DNA of 34,037 nucleotides from Paracoccaceae bacterium (lineage in GTDB: Bacteria > Pseudomonadota > Alphaproteobacteria > Rhodobacterales > Rhodobacteraceae): positions 1 to 34,037 of the forward strand of contig JAGWAS010000035.1 in the NCBI GenBank assembly GCA_021296235.1. Direction: 5' to 3'. This document shows positions 24,844-34,037 of this stretch, piece after piece (within the stretch, counting starts at the first letter, position 1; every line of letters starts with the position of its first letter). The notes beneath the pieces are model-generated. The model saw only the letters and a program-made list of their open reading frames with translations, was not told where the DNA came from and searched no databases. The position numbers and the translations under genes were made by a program.

Positions 24844-27800
24844 TCATTTGAAATTCTCGCCGAAGGCGTCCAATTCAATTGAACCGTTTGATTCGGTCTT
24901 TTGCTGAACGGCTTGGCTTCGGGCAAGTGCGCATCTGCACAAGTTTGGGTCGATGCGCATGAGATTGCCGGTTCGGGTCCAAAGCACTGCGACTTCGACG
25001 CCCCGATCCGGAAAGATCTGCTCCAGCGCATCCTGATAGGCGCCCAGCTGGCGCAGGATTGCCTCGGGCACTTCATTTTCAGATGGCGGAACATTGCGGT
25101 TCGACTTGAAATCGACCGCAAGAACCTGATCATCTTCGACAATCAGCCTATCGATATAACCCAGCACTCTGTTGTCGCTCAGCCCCTTGAGGCTGGCCGT
25201 AATTCCGACCTCGGCAAGCGAATGGTCGCCAAAAAGATCTTTCAGATCCGAATTGTCGAGAATGCGGGTTGCCTCCCGATAGGCGTCCAGGAAACGGTCC
25301 TTGGTCAACTGTGGAAATGCGCACTCGAGAACGTTCTCGGCAAGCTTGCGCCGGCTGTTTCCGCCTCCGGGGGGCAAATGTTCCAGCAGAAGATGGATCA
25401 TTGTTCCGCGATCCGCTGCATCGTCAGGCGATTCCGATTCCTCCTTCGATGACGTTGTTTTCCTTGTCGACAAGGATTTGTTGCCGCCAAGTCCGGACGG
25501 CGACCTGAGGGCCGGTGGTTGTTCAGGCTTTGGTGCCCTTTCGTGGATCCATCTTGGAAGGCTGTCGGAAACGGCCGCAGATTTTTCCCCTGCAGCTACC
25601 GGCTCGGGCCATTCCCCGAACGAATGACGCTGGAATTGGTCAAAGGGCCAATCGCAGCCGCCCAATTCGGGCACCTTCACCTCTTTTGGCGAACATGCCA
25701 AAAGACCAGCTTCGACCAGACCGTGCCAACTGGTTTCTTTAGCCTTGCCGGCCCCGGCGATGATGAGCCAACTTTCGGCGCGGGTCAGCGCGACATAGAG
25801 CAACCTGAGATGCTCATTCTCCGCCTGTTCGGCATATCGATCGATCGCATCTGCCACCACCTCAGGGCGACTGTCCATAGTGGTATTCCAAATCGGAAGA
25901 CCCTCTTCCGTCAACAGTAAGTTTCCTGGCTGAGGAGGGCGGCGTTCGTTGGTGTCGGGAAGAATGACGATCGGTGACTCTAGGCCCTTGGCACCATGTA
26001 CGGTCATGATCCGAACTTCGTTGCCAGCCTGATCCAGCTGACGCTTAATTTCCAAATCGTTGTTGCTCCATTCGAGGAATCCGGTCAGCGACGGTGCCTC
26101 TTCATCATCATATGTGATGGCCTGCTGCAGAAACGCATCAAGTGGTTCGGATATCTCGTTGCCCAACCGAGCGGTCAATAATTCGCGCCCTTTATGGCAG
26201 GTCAACAGGTGTTCGATGAGTTCGTAGGGCTTCAGCCGGTCAGCTCCATTAAGAAGATCCCGGATAATTGAGACGGTTTGAGAAAAATCCGCCTTCCTTT
26301 CCTGAAGCGAACTCCACAGCGATTTTCCGTTTCGGCCATGAGCAACAGAGAAGAGTTCCTCTTCCGTCATTTGGAAGATCGGTGACCTCAGTGCCGCAGC
26401 GAGGGAAAGATCGTCAGCCGGCGTTGCAAGGAAGGAAAGCAATGCGCGGACATCCAGAACGGCGAGACTCTCGGACAGCAGCATTCGGTCGGTTCCAGTC
26501 ACCGGCAGCCCCGCAGACTTCAGTTCTGCGATTATTGAATGGAACAGATCGTTCCTGCGCCGAACAAGAATCAGGATATCGCCGCATTGAATGGGCCGGG
26601 CACCATTTTCCGTTTGCAGGCTTTCGGCACTGTCCGGATGGGTCATCCGCCGGATCTCGGTGGCCAGAAGCCTTGCTAGCTTCGCCGGAGCCTGCGTTTC
26701 GCCAGGAACCAGCTGCGCACCGTGCCATTCAGGCTGGCCCGGTTTTTCGGGTTCTCCAATAATGGGCCACAGATCAACCCGGCCGGGGGATTCATCCTTG
26801 AATGCACGGTGAACGGTTGCACCCCCAAATCCCGGTTCTGACCGCCCCTCGAACACCCGGTCGACCACTTCAAGAACCGCCGGAGAGGATCGGAACGAGA
26901 ATTCAAGGCCCTCCTCGGTGAATTTCTGGCCGGCTTCGCGGTATTTCATTCGGAAATGATCGCACATCTCCTTGAATTTCTCGGGTGCGGCCCCCTGGAA
27001 ACCGTAGATGGACTGCTTCTCGTCGCCAACCGCAAACACGGTGCGTTTGCTTTGGCGGGCGCCCAGCCCCGAAGTGAATTCCTCGGCAATGCCGGAGATG
27101 ATGTTCCACTGTGTTTTGCTGACATCCTGTGCCTCGTCCACCAGAATGTGGTCTATGCCACCGTCAAGCTTGTACAGTACCCACTGGGCGGTTTCCGGAT
27201 TGCTGAGCAATTCCAGTGTCTTCAGGATGAGGTCGTCGAAATCGAGGCTTGATACCCGGCTTTTGTGCTGTTCAAATTCCCTGAGGAGATCGTGGGCAAA
27301 ATCATGCAATGTCATTGTCTTTGCAGCAGCCTGCGCCCGCAGGATCGGCGTTCGCAGGTTGCTGACCCGTTCCATGTAGTCCTCGACTCGTGAATTGATC
27401 TCGCCCATTTCATTGCGGACTTTCTTGGTCGGGAAACTGCCTGTCTTTGGTGCAAACGGGTTGTTGGCCTTCGCCCCGAACAAAAACACGCTCTGCAGCA
27501 GACTGAAGTCCGGAATTGCCGGGTCACTGAAGTTCAGATTCTCCAGCTTTCCTGCAGCACTCTGGTCCGTTTTGCTGCCCCTGCGTAGGAATTTCATAAG
27601 CTGCCGGATCAAATCGGAATCCTCTTGGGTCAGAAGGTCCCGGATCATGGTTTCAGGCGGACAAAATGGAGTGGGAAGACCGAATATTCGGCAAATGTCA
27701 TCCTCGGAAACCCTGCTGGCGAACGCAACCCGGTTGCCTGCAATCTCTCCAACCAGATTCTGCAGCCCTTTGACATTCACATGAGCTGCGACTTTGGCGT

Positions 27801-28326
27801 AGGTCGAGGGCGAATTGACGGAAATGCTGTCCAGAACTTCCTCGTGGATCCTTCCGGCGGTTCGGTCATCAAGGGATTTGAATTGAGGCGAAACGCCGGC
27901 TTCGAGCGGAAACCTCTTAAGGATGGTGGAGGCAAAGGCATGAATTGTTTGGATCCTCAGGCCGCCCGGAGTCTCGAGTGCCCGTGCAAACAGGGTTCTC
28001 GCCCGTTTGAGATATTCCCCATCAAGAGAGTCTCGATCTTCGCCGAGCGCGAGGAGTTCGTTCCGGAGATCTTCATCCTTAAGCATTGACCACCCTCCGA
28101 GACGCTCAAAGAGCCGGTTCTGCATGTTGGATGCAGCAGCGATGGTAAAGGTTAGACAGAGGACTCGTTGAGGAGGGGTGCCCGACAACAGGAGGCGAGC
28201 AACCCGGTCGGTGAGAACTTTGGTTTTTCCGGACCCGGCATTCGCTGAAACCCAGGATGCCGAGCGGGGGTCGGCGGCCCTGATTTGAGGGTTTGTGGCT
28301 TCATCGAAACCCAAAAACTGGTTCAT
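24844..28326 (-). CDS. addA: double-strand break repair helicase-nuclease AddA
   Basis: 1160 residues, cytosolic. The helicase and nuclease subunit of AddAB, which processes DNA ends for RecA loading and is the alphaproteobacterial counterpart of RecBCD. UvrD-type motifs are present: Walker A NAGSGKT (29-35), DEAQD, GDEKQSIYGFQGA and LLYVALTRAE. The C-terminal nuclease has VDFKS (D1072) followed by QLGAY. The ATG at 28326 overlaps the addB TGA by four bases (ATGA). The open frame continues to 28515, but that is inside addB. It is transcribed after addB as one unit. Confidence 0.95.
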   Translation of the reverse strand: MNQFLGFDEATNPQIRAADPRSASWVSANAGSGKTKVLTDRVARLLLSGTPPQRVLCLTFTIAAASNMQNRLFERLGGWSMLKDEDLRNELLALGEDRDSLDGEYLKRARTLFARALETPGGLRIQTIHAFASTILKRFPLEAGVSPQFKSLDDRTAGRIHEEVLDSISVNSPSTYAKVAAHVNVKGLQNLVGEIAGNRVAFASRVSEDDICRIFGLPTPFCPPETMIRDLLTQEDSDLIRQLMKFLRRGSKTDQSAAGKLENLNFSDPAIPDFSLLQSVFLFGAKANNPFAPKTGSFPTKKVRNEMGEINSRVEDYMERVSNLRTPILRAQAAAKTMTLHDFAHDLLREFEQHKSRVSSLDFDDLILKTLELLSNPETAQWVLYKLDGGIDHILVDEAQDVSKTQWNIISGIAEEFTSGLGARQSKRTVFAVGDEKQSIYGFQGAAPEKFKEMCDHFRMKYREAGQKFTEEGLEFSFRSSPAVLEVVDRVFEGRSEPGFGGATVHRAFKDESPGRVDLWPIIGEPEKPGQPEWHGAQLVPGETQAPAKLARLLATEIRRMTHPDSAESLQTENGARPIQCGDILILVRRRNDLFHSIIAELKSAGLPVTGTDRMLLSESLAVLDVRALLSFLATPADDLSLAAALRSPIFQMTEEELFSVAHGRNGKSLWSSLQERKADFSQTVSIIRDLLNGADRLKPYELIEHLLTCHKGRELLTARLGNEISEPLDAFLQQAITYDDEEAPSLTGFLEWSNNDLEIKRQLDQAGNEVRIMTVHGAKGLESPIVILPDTNERRPPQPGNLLLTEEGLPIWNTTMDSRPEVVADAIDRYAEQAENEHLRLLYVALTRAESWLIIAGAGKAKETSWHGLVEAGLLACSPKEVKVPELGGCDWPFDQFQRHSFGEWPEPVAAGEKSAAVSDSLPRWIHERAPKPEQPPALRSPSGLGGNKSLSTRKTTSSKEESESPDDAADRGTMIHLLLEHLPPGGGNSRRKLAENVLECAFPQLTKDRFLDAYREATRILDNSDLKDLFGDHSLAEVGITASLKGLSDNRVLGYIDRLIVEDDQVLAVDFKSNRNVPPSENEVPEAILRQLGAYQDALEQIFPDRGVEVAVLWTRTGNLMRIDPNLCRCALARSQAVQQKTESNGSIELDAFGENFK

Positions 28327-31295
28327 GGTTTCGACTCCTCCCTGAGGACGGCCGTGTCGTCCCATTCCCCGAAACGGGCAAGATGGTGGTATGCCCGTCC
28401 AAAATCCAGCCCTCTTGCCCGTCCAATTGAATGTTGCGTCGTGATGATGCGCCTTGCGATAAAGGGGGTTGATTCCTCCAAATAGGTCGCAATCATCTGC
28501 CTGAGCTTGTCCCAATCCTCGGCGAAAAGATCTTTCTGGCTGTCATTGCGCCGGACTTCCTTTTCCAGCGCTTCCCGGCCAACACCGACATAGGCTGAGG
28601 TTCGGACGGATCCATTGTCGGCACCATTGAAGCCACCCTTTTCAATCATGATTGCGGTCAGGGGGATTTGCTTGTCGTACTTGGCAATCTCGGTCGGGGT
28701 TGGAATTCTTCCGGTCTTGTAGTCGTAGAGAAAGTAGTCGTTCCCATTCCGGTCGATCCGGTCGGCACGAGCTGTCAGTGTGAAGCCCATGCCGGGCAAT
28801 TCGTACTCTCCATTGCCTTCCTGGAGCCATGGATCGCCCCTCTGCCGTCTCTCACTTTCCAATCTCAGGAATTCGTCTGCGATGTTGCTCAACTGCGCTT
28901 GCCAAAAGCTCCGGGCATGTTGGGGAAAACCCGACGAGTTCAGTTCGCGTTTGGCGATCTCCACCAGCCTGTCGGACGTGCAAGCCTCAATTTCCCCTCC
29001 GGTTTCGGCAATGAAAAGCTGCAGGATCTTGTGGATGACCATACCGCGTTGCTGGGGCTCACCGCCGCCGCTCAGGGGATTGAGCTCCCGCAGCCCAAGA
29101 ACATGCATTGCGTATATTTCGTAGGGATTCGTGATCAGTGTTCTGATCGCCGTTACCGACAGCTTTCTCGGCCTCGCCTCAGCCGGTGGCTTTGGCTCGG
29201 GGCGCCTCTCTGGAGTCAACGATTCCTTTGGTTGCTCCATCAACCGGACTCTGCGGAGAAGTTCCTCCCCCCTTCCCTTCATTGCCGCAAGCGCTTCGTT
29301 GCCGCCAACTTCGAGCCCGGAAAGCAGGCCAGTAAGGCGACTCAACCAACGTGAGGGAACAGTGGGGGCATCAATGTTGCGGACGCATCGGCTGAGGATC
29401 ACCTGTTTGGCGGAAATAACCTGCTGAAAATCGTGGGCACGCAGCCCCGTAATCCTCTCCGGCAAAAGCAGTCCCGCCTGCATGCGCAGATCCCGGTTGA
29501 GCCAAGGATCCGGTGCAGGTTGGGCCGGCCAAGTGCCGTTGTTGAGGCCGCCTGCAATCATGACGTCGGGGCTTTGCATGCGCGCATCAATGGTATCCCA
29601 GATCGATATGAGCGGGTGGGCGGAAAACTCCTGCCATATGAGTTTCCGGGCGAAGATGGATTTGAAAAGATGAGCGTAATCGGAGCAGTTCAGTGTTCCG
29701 GCCGCACCGCTTTCCAGTTTCATTTCCCTGAACGCGGCAAGTGCTTCCCGCCAGGCCACGTTGCTCTTGGAAATTCGTCCGTGATCCCTCTGTGAACCGA
29801 ACCAGAGCTGCTCGGCCAGCTCTTCATGCAACTTTGCAAATTCCGCAAGACTTGCGGATTGAAGCTTCAAGGTTAGGCGCAGGAACCCATTCAGCCAGTC
29901 GAGCCACTCGTTTTCCGGCTTGGACCGGCATTCGCCATGCAACTTGTCGATGGCAGCCGAAGGGTTGGTTCCCGGTTCCCGGTTTCGAATTGCCCCTTCA
30001 AGCAGTCCGGTCATCTTGAGATGAAAGTTCCGGTTGTGCTCGGCAAACGTCAAGGGATGCTTCAGGATGGCAATCAGGGCAATCGGGTCGGGGGGGCGGC
30101 CCAGCATGTCCGCAACGCCATTCAATAACCGGCCGGGAACCGTATGCAGCAAAGGCTCGCCCGAACTGTCGAAGGGCGTGATGCCCCATCGCTTCAGCGC
30201 AGCGTTTACCTGCCTTGCCAGGTTTCTGTCCGGCGTTACAAGGGCTGCCTTCTCGCTGTTCTCGATGGCCTCGCGCAGGCGCAGGGCGATCGCGACCGCC
30301 TCTTGGCGGGGGTCTGCTGCCTCCAGAAGTGTCAACCCTCTGGTGGCTTCCGCAAGATTGCCGAGAGCCGGGCCTTCGCTCATCCATTGATCGGTAACCG
30401 GTGCGGGGCGCAAAGCAAGTGAAACCAAGCGGTTTCTTGCACTGCCCAGACCGGATCCCCCGCGCCATGGCTCGACATTGCCGGAACGGATGTTCAGATT
30501 GTCCATGAGGCATTTGAGCCTGTATTGCGGATGATCTTCTCCCGTGGTCGAATCCTCCATTGAATCCCAGGCTTCACTCGGCATTTCGAAATCGAAGCAG
30601 GGAACAATCACCGCGCCCTGCGGCAGATTTGCGGCTGTCTGCATCAAGAGCTGCGTTCCGCCTCTGGATCCGGTGGAGCCGGCAACGATCACCGGATATT
30701 CGGGCGGACTTGATTGCCAGGATTCAACGAGTTTTTCGACAACCTGCCTCTGCCTGGCCTGCTCGTCGGGCCGTGCGTTGGTCCCCCAATGCTGTTCGAT
30801 GATGTCAATGAATTCAAGACTTCTTGCCCAGTGCTCCGAATGCTCGGATACATTGAGTTGCTTGATTTTTTCCGGGCCCACCCCTTCGGCATGCATTTCA
30901 TCAAGCAGGTTCGCCAAGCTGTCTGCAAGATCGTAGACGGCTGTCCGGGAACCGAACCGTTCGTCACCTTCCAGCAATTTTCCAACTGCCTGCGAGAGTT
31001 CAAGTCGCCGCCGTAGCGGCGTAACGGGTGCCGGAATTTCCGGAAAGCCCGGATCGGTGGCAAGATCGCTAACAAGTCGCAGTTTCGGAAGCAATCCCGG
31101 GGATCCGTCCGCAAATTCGTTGCGGATTCCCTGCCTGACACGCCGGGTGTTGAGGAAAACAAGCGCCTTGGCCATTGCTTCAGGCGGATGTCCGGAAAAC
31201 CTATCGCGCAGGCCTGAAACGAACTCGACCGCAAAGTCCTTCCCGGGCGGAACGGCAAATACCCGCGGTCCTTCGGAAACGTCGAACAGTTTCAT
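28323..31295 (-). CDS. addB: double-strand break repair protein AddB
   Basis: 990 residues. The partner subunit of AddA, with an inactivated helicase-like N-terminal half and a C-terminal PD-(D/E)XK nuclease (LTARADRID, then LYDYKTG). MIAGGLNNGTWP and a RxxH-type QQRGMVIHKILQLF block are characteristic of AddB. No four-Cys iron-sulfur set is evident. The ATG at 31295 has AGGAG 6 bases upstream and is preferred over the TTG two codons earlier (31301). addA follows with a 4-base overlap; murU ends 178 bp upstream. Confidence 0.94.
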   Translation of the reverse strand: MKLFDVSEGPRVFAVPPGKDFAVEFVSGLRDRFSGHPPEAMAKALVFLNTRRVRQGIRNEFADGSPGLLPKLRLVSDLATDPGFPEIPAPVTPLRRRLELSQAVGKLLEGDERFGSRTAVYDLADSLANLLDEMHAEGVGPEKIKQLNVSEHSEHWARSLEFIDIIEQHWGTNARPDEQARQRQVVEKLVESWQSSPPEYPVIVAGSTGSRGGTQLLMQTAANLPQGAVIVPCFDFEMPSEAWDSMEDSTTGEDHPQYRLKCLMDNLNIRSGNVEPWRGGSGLGSARNRLVSLALRPAPVTDQWMSEGPALGNLAEATRGLTLLEAADPRQEAVAIALRLREAIENSEKAALVTPDRNLARQVNAALKRWGITPFDSSGEPLLHTVPGRLLNGVADMLGRPPDPIALIAILKHPLTFAEHNRNFHLKMTGLLEGAIRNREPGTNPSAAIDKLHGECRSKPENEWLDWLNGFLRLTLKLQSASLAEFAKLHEELAEQLWFGSQRDHGRISKSNVAWREALAAFREMKLESGAAGTLNCSDYAHLFKSIFARKLIWQEFSAHPLISIWDTIDARMQSPDVMIAGGLNNGTWPAQPAPDPWLNRDLRMQAGLLLPERITGLRAHDFQQVISAKQVILSRCVRNIDAPTVPSRWLSRLTGLLSGLEVGGNEALAAMKGRGEELLRRVRLMEQPKESLTPERRPEPKPPAEARPRKLSVTAIRTLITNPYEIYAMHVLGLRELNPLSGGGEPQQRGMVIHKILQLFIAETGGEIEACTSDRLVEIAKRELNSSGFPQHARSFWQAQLSNIADEFLRLESERRQRGDPWLQEGNGEYELPGMGFTLTARADRIDRNGNDYFLYDYKTGRIPTPTEIAKYDKQIPLTAIMIEKGGFNGADNGSVRTSAYVGVGREALEKEVRRNDSQKDLFAEDWDKLRQMIATYLEESTPFIARRIITTQHSIGRARGLDFGRAYHHLARFGEWDDTAVLREESKP

Positions 31296-31473
31296 TGACA
31301 ACTCCTGGTAATTCTCATGTCGCAGCCATGGCCGGTAGGCGGATTGGCGGTCCGAACGTTTTGCACGATGCGAATTTGATTGCGTAACTGCTGAATTTCA
31401 GAGGCTGCAAAGACGCGGTGGAGCGGATTGCACCCGCTGGTGCCGTTGGTTTGCTTTAGCGTGCGGTGAAGGT

Positions 31474-32187
31474 TCAACCGGATGTTCCCGTGTTGAGCAT
31501 ACCGGCAATCTGCAAGCCCTCAGGCGTGCCTGCATCGACCCATTCTCCGTGATGGATAACGCCGAACAACTCACCGCGTGCCGCCAAACGGTCCCACTCA
31601 AGGTTAAGGGAAAACACCTTTCTTCCGTGTTCTCCAAGACCGTCGGTGCGGATTATCTGAGCCCCGGCGTACACCAACCCCTCTTCGCCGGTGGCGCATC
31701 GCCGGGCGCGTCCGGATTCATCAAGGACAAAGTCGCACTTTCCGGAGTACGAAAGGGCAAGGGTCGGTGGAGACAAGAGCAGCAACGCACCTGCATTGGA
31801 TTTCGGCCATGCATCCTCAAGCGTCAAAAGTGGATTCTGTCCCTTCCAGAAGATGTCGGAATTGAGCGTATAGACCGGTTCAGGACCAAGGAGAGGCAGG
31901 GCAGCAAGCAGACCGCCACCCGTTTCAAGGATGTCGGGATGTTCGTGTGACAGTATGACGCCGCTTCTGCCGGCGAGATGCTCTGCGAGCATTTCGGCCC
32001 TATAGTGGAGGTTGACGACACATCGTTCAACTCCCGCCTGGTCAATGACCGTAAGAGCATGGTCTATCAGAGGTTGACGCCCAGCGCGCAGCAAAGGCTT
32101 TGGCCGGTCGGCGGTCAGCTTTCCTGCTCGGGTGCCGAATCCCGCAGCAAACAGCATGGCGGCTCGCCGTTTCAACTGACCATGCAC
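31474..32187 (-). CDS. murU: N-acetylmuramate-1-phosphate uridylyltransferase
   Basis: 237 residues, cytosolic. A nucleotidyltransferase that makes UDP-MurNAc from MurNAc-1-phosphate in the fosfomycin-bypassing cell-wall recycling route. The signature AAGFGTRAGKLTADRPKPLL follows the start (compare LxAGxGxRxxxLTxxxPKPLL). YTLNSDIFW and EWVDAGTPEGL follow. The start is GTG at 32187, overlapping the amgK stop by 16 bases; an ATG at 32157 would trim ten residues. Assignment rests on the amgK partner and similarity to MurU rather than to generic sugar-phosphate uridylyltransferases. Confidence 0.85.
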   Translation of the reverse strand: MHGQLKRRAAMLFAAGFGTRAGKLTADRPKPLLRAGRQPLIDHALTVIDQAGVERCVVNLHYRAEMLAEHLAGRSGVILSHEHPDILETGGGLLAALPLLGPEPVYTLNSDIFWKGQNPLLTLEDAWPKSNAGALLLLSPPTLALSYSGKCDFVLDESGRARRCATGEEGLVYAGAQIIRTDGLGEHGRKVFSLNLEWDRLAARGELFGVIHHGEWVDAGTPEGLQIAGMLNTGTSG

Positions 32188-33182
32188 CGAATTCGGTTCA
32201 GCAAGGCGGCGTCCGGAGGAGACAGATGCCGCAACGCGAATTGCTTCAGTTCAGATACGGCCGGATGCGAAAGATCCCGTTCCAGGTGGCGCCAAACTCG
32301 CGGGATGAGATCAATGTAGCCCAACTTGCCGTCGCGCAGTGCAAGCCTTGCAAAAACCCCAATTATCCTCAGATTGCGCTGTGCGCCGCATATTGCGAGC
32401 TCCCGAAGAAGTTCATCCTCCGACCGGCCGACAGCCAGTGCGTAACGGTGGATCAGACTGTCCCGCAGTTCCGCCGGAACGTCACGGCGTGCATCCTCAA
32501 GGATTGATACCAGATCATAGGTCGGGTGACCGAGCGAGCTGTCCTGATGGTCTATCAGGCCAATCCGCCGGACACCGGTTCTTTCCGGGAGCCAGATGAG
32601 GTTTTCGGCGTGATAGTCCCGGTGAATGAAGGCCTTGCCGGTTCCCAGGGCAGATGCGGTCCTGGAGATGATCTGCCGAAACTCGTTTCCTGTCTCCACG
32701 GCGGGCACATTGCCTGTCATTGCATACTGGTACCACCAAAGAGCCTGTGTTGCGATTTCAGATTGCACGTCGGGTCCGTATTCGGGAAACCCCGATCCAG
32801 GATCAAAATCCAGCAGTTCAACCAGCAGATCAACGGCAACCCCGTAGATTTCGGCCTCCTGATCGGGTTGGTCTGACACAATTCGGGAGACAATCGCGTC
32901 GCCAAAATCTTCAAGCAACAGAAAACCCGACTCCTTGTCGGTGGCATGGATCTCCGGGGCACTCAATCCCGCTTTACCCAAAAAATTGGTTGCCCTGATG
33001 AACGGATCAAGGGATCCACACGTATCGGTGGGGGCATCCATCAGGATCCTGCTTGATTGATCTGAAGAGTTGATCAACCGCAGATAGCGACGAAATGATG
33101 CATCCCCTGCAAGCGGGCGGGCGATTGCATTCTGCCATCCGGTTCCATCAAGAAACCGCCTCATTGCCTTTTCGCGGGTCAA
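32172..33182 (-). CDS. amgK: N-acetylmuramate/N-acetylglucosamine kinase
   Basis: About 336 residues, cytosolic. An aminoglycoside-phosphotransferase-like kinase that makes MurNAc-1-phosphate for MurU. Motifs are PLAGDASFRRYLRL near the N terminus, the catalytic loop FIHRDYHAENLIW and the metal-binding LIDHQDSSLGHPTYDL. The start is uncertain. A TTG at 33182 gives MTREKAMRRFLDGTGW, which fits the family best. An ATG at 33164, a GTG at 33221 and the longest frame from 33260 are alternatives, and none has a clear ribosome-binding site. The gene is followed by murU with a 16-base overlap, so the pair is translationally coupled. Confidence 0.85.
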   Translation of the reverse strand: MTREKAMRRFLDGTGWQNAIARPLAGDASFRRYLRLINSSDQSSRILMDAPTDTCGSLDPFIRATNFLGKAGLSAPEIHATDKESGFLLLEDFGDAIVSRIVSDQPDQEAEIYGVAVDLLVELLDFDPGSGFPEYGPDVQSEIATQALWWYQYAMTGNVPAVETGNEFRQIISRTASALGTGKAFIHRDYHAENLIWLPERTGVRRIGLIDHQDSSLGHPTYDLVSILEDARRDVPAELRDSLIHRYALAVGRSEDELLRELAICGAQRNLRIIGVFARLALRDGKLGYIDLIPRVWRHLERDLSHPAVSELKQFALRHLSPPDAALLNRIRCMVS

Positions 33183-33564
33183 GGCGGAGCGAACCGGTCC
33201 GCCAATTCCGTTCCCGAACACTCGGACCGGTGCCAAAGCTTGGGATGGCATGTATCCCAATCCAAAGATCCGACATTCGCTTCAAGGGTCCGGAAAGCAG
33301 CCACTTGTTCCCCTTTGGCCCTGACCCCTTTCGGGCACGGGCAATCCAGCGTTACCGGAACCGCAGCGGCTGATCGCACACCGGGTGCGGTTTCCGACCT
33401 CTTCTTGCCACACCTGCCCGCTTGCGTAAATTCCGGGCATTGGGTTTTTTGCAACTCCGGAATGGCCGCATGGCGGCAAATTGGTGCCCGTGCCCTGTCC
33501 GGATTGCAGTTTGACGGGAGAAGGAAGCAGAATTCGTCGGAACTTCGGCATGTAGCTGGAACCG
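33183..33564. other. spacer between tsaE and amgK
   Basis: About 380 bp (shorter if amgK starts upstream), where many alphaproteobacteria have the two genes overlapping or nearly so. Open frames on both strands (for example 33240-33677 plus) look like chance frames. I see no known motif, hairpin terminator or repeat. It may contain the amgK promoter. Confidence 0.5.
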
Positions 33565-34037
33565 TCAGGAGGGAATTTCCCCGTCAAGCGACGCCAAGAA
33601 ATCAGCGATTTCCGGATTTCGGGTTCCAATGGATATCGTCCGCACGAATTCATTTGATGCATCGAAGGAGAAGTTGAGTCTGTGCCCGAAAGCAGGTTCA
33701 ATTTCACCCATCCGTTCCGGCCATTCGATAAGGCACAGGGTGTGGTCCATCGCCTCTTCCAGTCCCAACTCAACCGCCTCGAATGGTGAATTAAGCCGGT
33801 ATAGGTCGGCATGCCAGATCTCGGTGCTCCCCGCATTGTAGGTTTGCACCAAGGTAAAGGTTGGAGACGGGATCTCATCCGCAATGCCGCATTTCTCAAG
33901 TCGGAAGCCGATGAAAGCCCGCGCGAAAGCCGTCTTCCCGGATCCTATTTCCCCGGAAAGCAGCAACGTGTCGACTGCGGTGCATTTTGGCGCCAATTGG
34001 CGGGCAAGCCACTCCGTCTGTTCCGGCGAGCGTGATG
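33565..34037 (-). CDS. tsaE: tRNA t6A37 threonylcarbamoyladenosine ATPase TsaE (5' end outside window)
   Basis: At least 157 residues. The start lies beyond the right edge. The in-frame reading continues through EQTEWLARQLAPKCTAVDTL, so the apparent TTG start at 33996 is not the real one. Walker A is GEIGSGKTAF, followed by SPTFTLVQTY and IWHADLYRL (the HxDxYR motif of TsaE). The protein works with TsaB and TsaD in modifying ANN-decoding tRNAs. Gene order tsaE-amgK-murU-addB-addA is conserved in alphaproteobacteria. Confidence 0.93.
   Translation of the reverse strand, partial: SRSPEQTEWLARQLAPKCTAVDTLLLSGEIGSGKTAFARAFIGFRLEKCGIADEIPSPTFTLVQTYNAGSTEIWHADLYRLNSPFEAVELGLEEAMDHTLCLIEWPERMGEIEPAFGHRLNFSFDASNEFVRTISIGTRNPEIADFLASLDGEIPS

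Noticed and set aside
33240..33677. 145-codon plus-strand frame across the tsaE-amgK spacer
   Set aside because: It is antisense to the tsaE 3' end, lacks a ribosome-binding site and resembles no family.

Overview
The window reads as one contiguous stretch of a moderately GC-rich alphaproteobacterial chromosome. It is dense with tightly packed genes, and I see no rRNA, tRNA, CRISPR array, insertion sequence or phage gene. The lineage call rests on three things: AddAB (not RecBCD) next to tsaE, amgK, murU and trxA; accD followed directly by folC; and the style of the ABC and furan-fatty-acid-like operons. I cannot name a genus.

Layout from left to right. (1) 205-4012, minus strand: ilvD (branched-chain amino acid synthesis) then fadH (2,4-dienoyl-CoA reductase). 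(2) 4538-10388, minus strand: a six-gene run of flavin amine-oxidase-like protein, DUF1365, Cfa-type methyltransferase, GPH-like MFS transporter, DUF3833 lipoprotein-like protein and SDR. Most junctions are 1-4 bp overlaps. This is the gene set I associate with the sigmaE/ChrR (singlet-oxygen) regulon and furan fatty acid synthesis. The first gene appears to carry a one-base frameshift at its N terminus. (3) 10655-16343, minus strand: a complete CUT1-type ABC importer with two permeases, two different ATPases and a Tat-exported binding protein. It is divergent from (4) 16944-19353, plus strand: mtnK-mtnA, the methylthioribose kinase and isomerase. The arrangement suggests uptake and salvage of methylthioribose or a related 5-modified pentose.

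(5) 19600-20394, minus: a glycerophosphodiester phosphodiesterase. (6) 20512-22718, plus: accD-folC. (7) 22677-23952, minus: trxA and a transglutaminase-like protease. (8) 24529-24796, plus: a broken cupin gene. (9) 24844-34037, minus: tsaE (cut by the window edge), amgK, murU, addB and addA, covering tRNA t6A modification, cell-wall sugar recycling and recombinational repair.

The parts most worth a second look are the furan-fatty-acid-like operon (frameshift in its first gene, altered bicarbonate-site residues in its methyltransferase), the ABC importer paired with mtnKA (both ATPases carry Glu in the Q-loop; a 24-bp perfect tandem repeat lies in the shared intergenic region), and the cupin pseudogene. 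Everything is by eye from the sequence; no database search was run.
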